Of a stretch of 12,711 nucleotides of DNA, positions 8,338-12,711 are shown piece by piece. Source of the DNA: Candidatus Limimorpha equi (GTDB lineage Bacteria; Bacteroidota; Bacteroidia; Bacteroidales; F082); assembly GCA_018065885.1 (NCBI GenBank), contig JAGHSL010000311.1, positions 1 through 12,711 on the forward strand. The letters are read 5' to 3'. The position numbers were made by a program, and so were the translations under genes. Under the pieces are notes generated by a model that saw only the letters and a list, made by a program, of their open reading frames with translations, searched no databases and was not told the origin of the DNA. Positions within the stretch are counted from its first letter, which is position 1. Every line of letters begins with the position of its first letter.

Positions 8338-8363
8338 GTTCAAAATTGTTCAAAAGTTCAAAA
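8338..8363. repeat. Short octamer array GTTCAAAA following the heptamer array (right copy)
   Basis: One 10-base unit (GTTCAAAATT) and two identical GTTCAAAA units lie directly after the heptamer array, as the GTCTAAAA-type octamers do on the left side. Bases 8364-8402 between this and the 29-bp array hold nothing I recognise; I found no CAAAnnTA (a minus-strand TAnnTTTG) in 8244-8540. Confidence 0.6.
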
Positions 8364-8402
8364 ACGTTACTTTAGACAGACGTAATAAATCGCGTATCCA
8401 CT

Positions 8403-8540
8403 TTTTCACCTTTCCACTTTAAAACTTTCCCCTTTCACCTTTCCACTTTAAAACTTTCTCCTTTCACCTTTCCCCTTTCACCTTTCCACTTTAAAACTTT
8501 CCCCTTTCACCTTTCCACTTTAAAACTTTCCACTTTCACC
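8403..8540. repeat. 29-bp tandem repeat array made of heptamer sub-units, abutting the synthetase stop codon
   Basis: Four full 29-base units begin at 8403, 8432, 8475 and 8504; a 14-base short unit lies at 8461-8474 and an 8-base partial unit at 8533-8540. Each full unit reads as CTTTCAC, CTTTCCA, CTTTAAAA and CTTTCCC (7+7+8+7), and the short unit is exactly two heptamers. The array ends at the base next to the stop codon of the minus-strand synthetase gene (8541-8543). The strand is strongly pyrimidine-rich. There are no spacers, so this is not a CRISPR array. Confidence 0.92.
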
Positions 8541-9638
8541 TCATATTATTTTAATCCGCTGCACCTGTTCCATGGTACGTTTGGCATGACTTGCATTATA
8601 GCTGTTCGGACCATAAATTTTCTCATAGAAACGTTGCAATTCGTTTTCTCCGCCACCTTGTTTCACAATATAGACGACACAAAGGTTTTGCAAAGCCATC
8701 GACAAGGTCACGATATCCAAGTCTGTGCCGGCAAACTGGTGAAGAGCCAACTGGTAAGCCGACTCGAAACATTCCTTCTTCATTCTTTCCACATCGCCCA
8801 AAGTCTTCAAGTCCAAGGAAAGAAGCGCTTCGAGAAAACGCATCAGATTGTCCCGCTCAATTTCAGCCTGATTGACACCAGCAATGGCATTAATCAACTT
8901 ATCGAATGGATTCAGCGTAAGGTAGCTGCGGAAAGTGTCGCCATTCAGAGGAACTTCGTCGAAATTGCCGCTTGCCACCATCCTATTCATTTTACGACGA
9001 TATTCGGTGATATTTGTCCTGAGCAAACTAAACTGTTCGTCGGCCAATTCAAGCAATCCCGCCAGACGGCTCAGACTACGCAAATACTCTTTCGGAATCT
9101 CAATGCCCGACTTGTAGCCCGTGTCGTGATCCATCGTCGCCCAAACATGCTGCAATGCCGTACGCATTTGAATCTCAAAACGATATTCATTGATTTGAGG
9201 GCAATTCTCGTCATAATACAAGGATTGCGGGATGCGGCAGATGTAATGCAATGACATATAGCCGAAGCGATCCGATTCGAACTTTTTTCGCTTATCAACC
9301 GAACATTCCCAATCGATATCAAAAAGCTTTTCGACCAAGGCAGCAACCTTATCGACTTCCTCTTTGTAAAAAGTAATGACACGCGCACCCACAATGTCGG
9401 TCAAATCAGAAAGGCTATTGTATTTGTAGCCTTTCAACTCGAGTTTGCCCGCCAGACTTTTTTCGGCCTTCACGCGGCTCTCAATGGCATTCACATAAAT
9501 GCCCTTGCTGCGAATGAATTTCTCAAGTTGCCCATGCACAACTTCTTCCATTTTCTGAAAAGCAGGCAAATCATCGCGGTATTCGTCCAGAATCATCTGG
9601 CCATGCATATCCAATCCGTAGTATTCCTTTTCACTCAT
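8541..9638 (-). CDS. Small alarmone synthetase (RelA/SpoT-type (p)ppGpp synthetase domain protein)
   Basis: 365 residues. The RelA_SpoT synthetase domain covers about 30-205: ESRVKAEKSLAGKL (53-66, with Arg55, Lys57 and Lys65 as ATP-binding candidates), DLTDIVGARV (78-87), GYMSLHY (126-132, guanosine-binding loop) and EIQMRTALQHVWATMDHD (155-172, with the Glu-Gln pair for magnesium and GDP/GTP). All these conserved positions are present, so it looks catalytically competent. It would transfer pyrophosphate from ATP to GDP/GTP in the cytoplasm. No HD, TGS or ACT domain is present. Residues about 205-365 form a largely helical extension longer than in RelQ/RelP-type enzymes and may control oligomerisation or regulation. 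The ATG overlaps the phosphatase stop codon by 4 bases (ATGA, 9635-9638), indicating translational coupling. The alternative reading is a toxic SAS that modifies tRNA; see findings. The start at 9638 is favoured by the overlap; an internal Met11 is possible. Confidence 0.88.
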   Translation of the reverse strand: MSEKEYYGLDMHGQMILDEYRDDLPAFQKMEEVVHGQLEKFIRSKGIYVNAIESRVKAEKSLAGKLELKGYKYNSLSDLTDIVGARVITFYKEEVDKVAALVEKLFDIDWECSVDKRKKFESDRFGYMSLHYICRIPQSLYYDENCPQINEYRFEIQMRTALQHVWATMDHDTGYKSGIEIPKEYLRSLSRLAGLLELADEQFSLLRTNITEYRRKMNRMVASGNFDEVPLNGDTFRSYLTLNPFDKLINAIAGVNQAEIERDNLMRFLEALLSLDLKTLGDVERMKKECFESAYQLALHQFAGTDLDIVTLSMALQNLCVVYIVKQGGGENELQRFYEKIYGPNSYNASHAKRTMEQVQRIKII

Positions 9639-10468
9639 TTGTATTCCAAGTATCTGTTTTTCAGCACCTGTCTATCCTCGTCGGTCAGACAAAGCTGTTG
9701 GGTTAAATAATCATCAAGCGATCCGTAGGTGGCATCAATCAGATGAAGTGCATCAACGAAATATTCCGTATTGACACCGATAAAGGTCTGGACGACCTTA
9801 TCCTCCTCCACACCGCCACCATTAGCATGGATACGTTCTTTCAGGGCTTTTATTTCGTCCTGATAAAACCAATTCGACATATTGAAATCATCAAGAATAA
9901 GCTCCTCGTCGGCACCAAGGGCAGCCAACAAGAATGCAGAGCCTAAGCCCGTGCGGTCTTTTCCTTGGGAGCAATGCCAATAAATGGCGCCGTCCGGGGT
10001 ATTGATAATGGACTGAAGGAAAGCCGCATACTGAAGCTGAGTGTATTCATTGATGACCATATCCGTATAGATGTGACGAGCAATATCCTGGACTTTTGGC
10101 GATGATGCGTGCGCCACAAGATAGACAGGCAGATTCCTGTAAGCCTCGGCAGGCAAAGTGGAAGTGCCGAGTTTCTCCAACTGCGGGTCGATGGTCGGCA
10201 ACCATGTTGATTTCACACCCGGCATTTCAGGATCTGGCGTATGCTTCACTTCGCCATCGGTACGGAAATCGAACACATGACTCACATGAAACTCGTCGCG
10301 AAGCCGCTTCAAATCAGACTCAGTCGCCTGACAAAGAAGGCCGCCACGCAACAGTTTTCCATGACGGACGACACCTCCGTCAGGCATAACGTAGCCGCCC
10401 AATTCGCGGGCATTCGGAACGCTTTCAAGACCTATTGGATTGGGAGCAAGCATATTCAGGCATACCAT
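9635..10468 (-). CDS. PTP-superfamily protein-tyrosine/dual-specificity phosphatase (Y_phosphatase3 type)
   Basis: 277 residues. The fold signatures run in order: NARELGGY (19-26), LLRGG (39-43), FDFRTDGEV (66-74) and the P-loop HCSQGKDRTG (165-174), with nucleophile Cys166 and Arg172. The Lys-Asp inside the loop (GKDRTG) is typical of the Mycobacterium PtpB / Listeria LipA group, which act on phosphotyrosine and in some members on phosphoinositides. No signal peptide or membrane helix is visible, so it is probably cytoplasmic; the substrate is unknown. The gene sits between the antiporter and the alarmone synthetase with overlaps at both ends. Start choice: ATG at 10468 overlaps the antiporter stop by 13 bases; Met6 at 10453 would start 2 bases after that stop and leaves the conserved N-terminus intact, so it is a realistic alternative. 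Confidence 0.87.
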   Translation of the reverse strand: MVCLNMLAPNPIGLESVPNARELGGYVMPDGGVVRHGKLLRGGLLCQATESDLKRLRDEFHVSHVFDFRTDGEVKHTPDPEMPGVKSTWLPTIDPQLEKLGTSTLPAEAYRNLPVYLVAHASSPKVQDIARHIYTDMVINEYTQLQYAAFLQSIINTPDGAIYWHCSQGKDRTGLGSAFLLAALGADEELILDDFNMSNWFYQDEIKALKERIHANGGGVEEDKVVQTFIGVNTEYFVDALHLIDATYGSLDDYLTQQLCLTDEDRQVLKNRYLEYK

Positions 10469-12690
10469 TCACATGACTGTTTCTCGCCCGCAATCCAAAT
10501 TCTGTCGCCTACATTGAGCACATCGTCAGGTTTAGGATTCGTGACGAATTCGTTGCCGTGCAAGATACTGACTATCATGCAGCCGGCGGCACGCATCCCG
10601 TTTTCACGCAGCGATTTGCCGACAAGCACCGATTTTTCGTCCAAATCAACAACTTTCACGACAAATTCCTGAGGAACAAAATCTGCTTCCGACTTCGTGT
10701 TGTCGTTGATAATCTTGCGGAAATCCTCAATCTGTTTCGTGCTGCCGACGGCAACCAAAATATCATGCGGATAAATCCTTTCGTCGCCACGCGGCACACG
10801 GATACAATGCTTGCCTCGCATAAGTTCGATAATGTTCACATCGGAAACATGGCGGAAAGGCATTTCGCGCAAGGTCTTGCCAATGTGCATGAAAGCAGGA
10901 GAAATCTCAACGCTTTCGATATGGACATCATAACTTGCCAATTTATCCTGAACCGATGTGGTGATTGGCTTGGCGGCACGCTCACGCTTTTCCTTTTCAT
11001 TCAGGTTGGCCGTAAAAGTATCTTCTATAAACGACAGTTTCTCGATGCGGCGTTGTGCAATGTAATAGACAGCGATAGAAAACACAACGAGCAACAGAAT
11101 GGCCCAATATTGCAGGTTGAGGAACATGAAAAACGGAATTGCCCCGGCAAAAGCCGCTACGACGATACGGAAAGCCTGCAACGACAAAACGCCCCACTTG
11201 TTCTGGGATTTTTCCATAATCAGCCGTTTCGCCGATTCGTTGGCAGCCGTTCCATTTGTAACCAAAGCTATCAGGAAAGGCGACATGGCAACCACCGTGA
11301 CTAAGGCAGCAATCCAGCCACGCAAAGTGCCGCTCCATGACGGGAAGGCACCTTCGAGCCAGCCAACCAAATAATATTTCGACAACAGCAACACACCAGC
11401 CAGCAACACACCGAACACCAACAGACGAGTAAAGAACTGCTTGAACAGCTTTTCCCATTCGTTTTGGGCTGCCGCAGAATCCTTCTTATTGGCATCGGCC
11501 GATGGCTCGAGACGCTCAATCAATTTCTTCGGCAGTTTGCTACATACCCAGTCACTCACAGGGTCAGCGGCCTTAATCATATAAGGTGTGGTAAATGTGG
11601 TAATCACCGAAACTGCAATGATGACCGGATAAATGAAATCGCGCATCACGCCCAAAGAGCAGCCCAAACCGGCAATGATGAAAGCAAACTCACCCAACTG
11701 GGCAAGGCTGAAACCGACATGCAATGAGTTTTTCACCCCTTGACCCGTCAAGAGAGCACCGAAAGACGAGAAAAACAGAATGCCTATCATGGCGGCAACC
11801 GTAATGACCAGGATGACTAACCAGTATTCGCCGATGACAGCCGGATCGACCATCATGCCGACCGACACGAAAAACACGGCGCCAAACAAATCCTTGATGC
11901 CGCCAATGAGATGCTCGATGCGTTCACCTTCAATGGTCTCGGCAAGAATGGAACCCATCACGAAAGCTCCCAAAGCCGACGAGAAACCGACACCTTCGGC
12001 GACGACAACCATCACGAAACAAAGGCCGATGGCACTGATGAGCAGAATTTCATCGCTCAGGAAACGGTGCGCCCATTTCAAGAGAAGCGGAATGAGGTAA
12101 ATACCCACCAAGAACCACAACACGATGAAGAATCCCAGTTTTGCCAAAGCAAGCATCATTTCGCCTCCGGCGAACCGGTTGCTGACCGCCAATGTAGAAA
12201 GCAACACCATGAGTAACACGGCAATCAAATCCTCGAAAACCAAGGAGCCGAAAAGCAAGGTGGAATGAGGGCGGTTCTTCAAGCCCATGTCATCGTAAGC
12301 CTTGATGATGATTGTGGTCGACGACATCGAAAGAAGGCCGCCTAAGAAAATGCTTTCCATTGTTGTCCAGCCGATTATGTCGCCAAGCAGAATGCCGATA
12401 GCAAACATGCCGATACATTTCACACCAGCCGTAACCAAGGCACTGCTTCCAACCCGTATCAGTTTCTTGAAACTGAATTCAAGTCCGAGGGCAAAAAGCA
12501 GAAAGATAATGCCGATTTCCGACCATTGCTCAACGCTTTCCATCCCAATTGGGAAAAGGCCTAAATGAGGGCCAACGATAAAGCCAGCCACAATGTAACC
12601 CAAAATCAAAGGCTGCTTCAATGCCTTTGAAATCACGGTGAAAACACCTGCCGCCATCATGATGACGGCCAAATCCATCACTAAATCCAT
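10456..12690 (-). CDS. CPA2-family monovalent cation/proton antiporter with extra membrane helices and two C-terminal RCK_C-like domains
   Basis: 744 residues. Residues about 1-390 are a Na+/H+ exchanger domain of the CPA2 (KefB/KefC/NapA-like) type with about a dozen hydrophobic helices. It has an SSTTIIIKAYDD stretch (123-134), a FED triad (152-154) at the position of the ion-binding acidic residues, and GFSSALGAFVMGSILAET (235-251). After a polar linker (390-415), four more hydrophobic segments occur near 421-437, 458-478, 503-523 and 527-545. The cytoplasmic tail holds two RCK_C/TrkA_C-like domains (about 588-660 and 672-744). I see no RCK_N Rossmann motif, so NAD(H) gating as in KefC is unlikely; a small ligand may bind the RCK_C pair. 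It exchanges K+ or Na+ for protons across the inner membrane; which ion cannot be told. It is the first gene of a tight minus-strand cluster. The ATG lies 21 bases from the window edge, so an upstream promoter is not visible. Confidence 0.88.
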   Translation of the reverse strand: MDLVMDLAVIMMAAGVFTVISKALKQPLILGYIVAGFIVGPHLGLFPIGMESVEQWSEIGIIFLLFALGLEFSFKKLIRVGSSALVTAGVKCIGMFAIGILLGDIIGWTTMESIFLGGLLSMSSTTIIIKAYDDMGLKNRPHSTLLFGSLVFEDLIAVLLMVLLSTLAVSNRFAGGEMMLALAKLGFFIVLWFLVGIYLIPLLLKWAHRFLSDEILLISAIGLCFVMVVVAEGVGFSSALGAFVMGSILAETIEGERIEHLIGGIKDLFGAVFFVSVGMMVDPAVIGEYWLVILVITVAAMIGILFFSSFGALLTGQGVKNSLHVGFSLAQLGEFAFIIAGLGCSLGVMRDFIYPVIIAVSVITTFTTPYMIKAADPVSDWVCSKLPKKLIERLEPSADANKKDSAAAQNEWEKLFKQFFTRLLVFGVLLAGVLLLSKYYLVGWLEGAFPSWSGTLRGWIAALVTVVAMSPFLIALVTNGTAANESAKRLIMEKSQNKWGVLSLQAFRIVVAAFAGAIPFFMFLNLQYWAILLLVVFSIAVYYIAQRRIEKLSFIEDTFTANLNEKEKRERAAKPITTSVQDKLASYDVHIESVEISPAFMHIGKTLREMPFRHVSDVNIIELMRGKHCIRVPRGDERIYPHDILVAVGSTKQIEDFRKIINDNTKSEADFVPQEFVVKVVDLDEKSVLVGKSLRENGMRAAGCMIVSILHGNEFVTNPKPDDVLNVGDRIWIAGEKQSCEWYA

Positions 12691-12711
12691 TTTATTTTAT
12701 TCTATTCTATT
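12691..12711. repeat. Pentamer simple repeat directly upstream of the antiporter start
   Basis: Plus-strand bases read TTTAT, TTTAT, TCTAT, TCTAT and a final T at the window edge. This is the AT-rich leader of the minus-strand antiporter gene, directly abutting its ATG. The array may continue beyond the window. No Shine-Dalgarno motif is present. Confidence 0.6.

Noticed and set aside
6217..8363. Composite transposon or insertion sequence bounded by the two heptamer arrays
   Set aside because: The arrays are direct, degenerate simple repeats rather than terminal inverted repeats, and no transposase or integrase lies between or near them.
8403..8540. CRISPR array
   Set aside because: The units are directly adjacent with no unique spacers, and no cas genes are nearby.
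8586..9254. Plus-strand open frame of 222 codons
   Set aside because: It is antisense to the conserved synthetase gene and has no domain-like features.
10558..11304. Plus-strand open frame of 248 codons
   Set aside because: It is antisense to the antiporter tail and RCK_C region, whose protein sequence is clearly conserved; the His/Asn/Arg-rich translation looks like a shadow.
10456..12690. KefC-type glutathione-gated K+ efflux system
   Set aside because: No Rossmann RCK_N domain with a GxGxxG motif is visible and no KefF/KefG-like partner gene is present.

Overview
The window looks like a chromosomal segment of a member of the Bacteroidales (phylum Bacteroidota). Two large secreted proteins end in type IX secretion (T9SS) C-terminal sorting domains. 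The start codons have A-rich leaders with no Shine-Dalgarno motif, and one intergenic region carries a TAnnTTTG -7 element of the kind used by the Bacteroidota primary sigma factor. The genus cannot be fixed from the sequence alone.

Left half (1-6697, plus strand): the 3' end of a gingipain-like C25 protease, cut by the window edge, is followed by a clear rho-independent terminator. Next is a 1366-residue exported beta-helix protein with chlamydial-Pmp-like GG-hydrophobic/FxxN repeats, a GLUG-like segment and a T9SS tail. After a repeat-bearing intergenic region comes an 80-residue exported mini-protein with a C-terminal PIGSG-helix-basic tail. A 20-bp hairpin at 6753-6799 separates this half from the convergent minus-strand genes.

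Right half (12690-6828, minus strand, in transcription order): a CPA2-type cation/proton antiporter with two C-terminal RCK_C-like domains, a PTP-fold phosphatase with an intact HCxxGKDRTG loop, and a small RelA/SpoT-type alarmone synthetase. These three genes overlap by a few bases and are probably one operon. After a 297-bp gap of tandem repeats comes a same-strand gene that fuses a MESH1/SpoT-type HD hydrolase domain to an aminoglycoside-phosphotransferase-like kinase domain. Synthetase and hydrolase look catalytically intact by motif, so this half could be a self-contained (p)ppGpp (or related nucleotide) make-and-break module linked to ion homeostasis and a phosphatase. That linkage is the most interesting biological hypothesis here, and it is inference from gene order.

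The intergenic DNA on both sides of the HD-kinase/mini-protein pair carries the same composite: a degenerate GTTATCA heptamer array followed by an octamer array. The 8244-8540 gap also has a 29-bp array built of heptamer sub-units that runs up to the synthetase stop codon. I see no rRNA, tRNA, CRISPR array, transposase or integrase.
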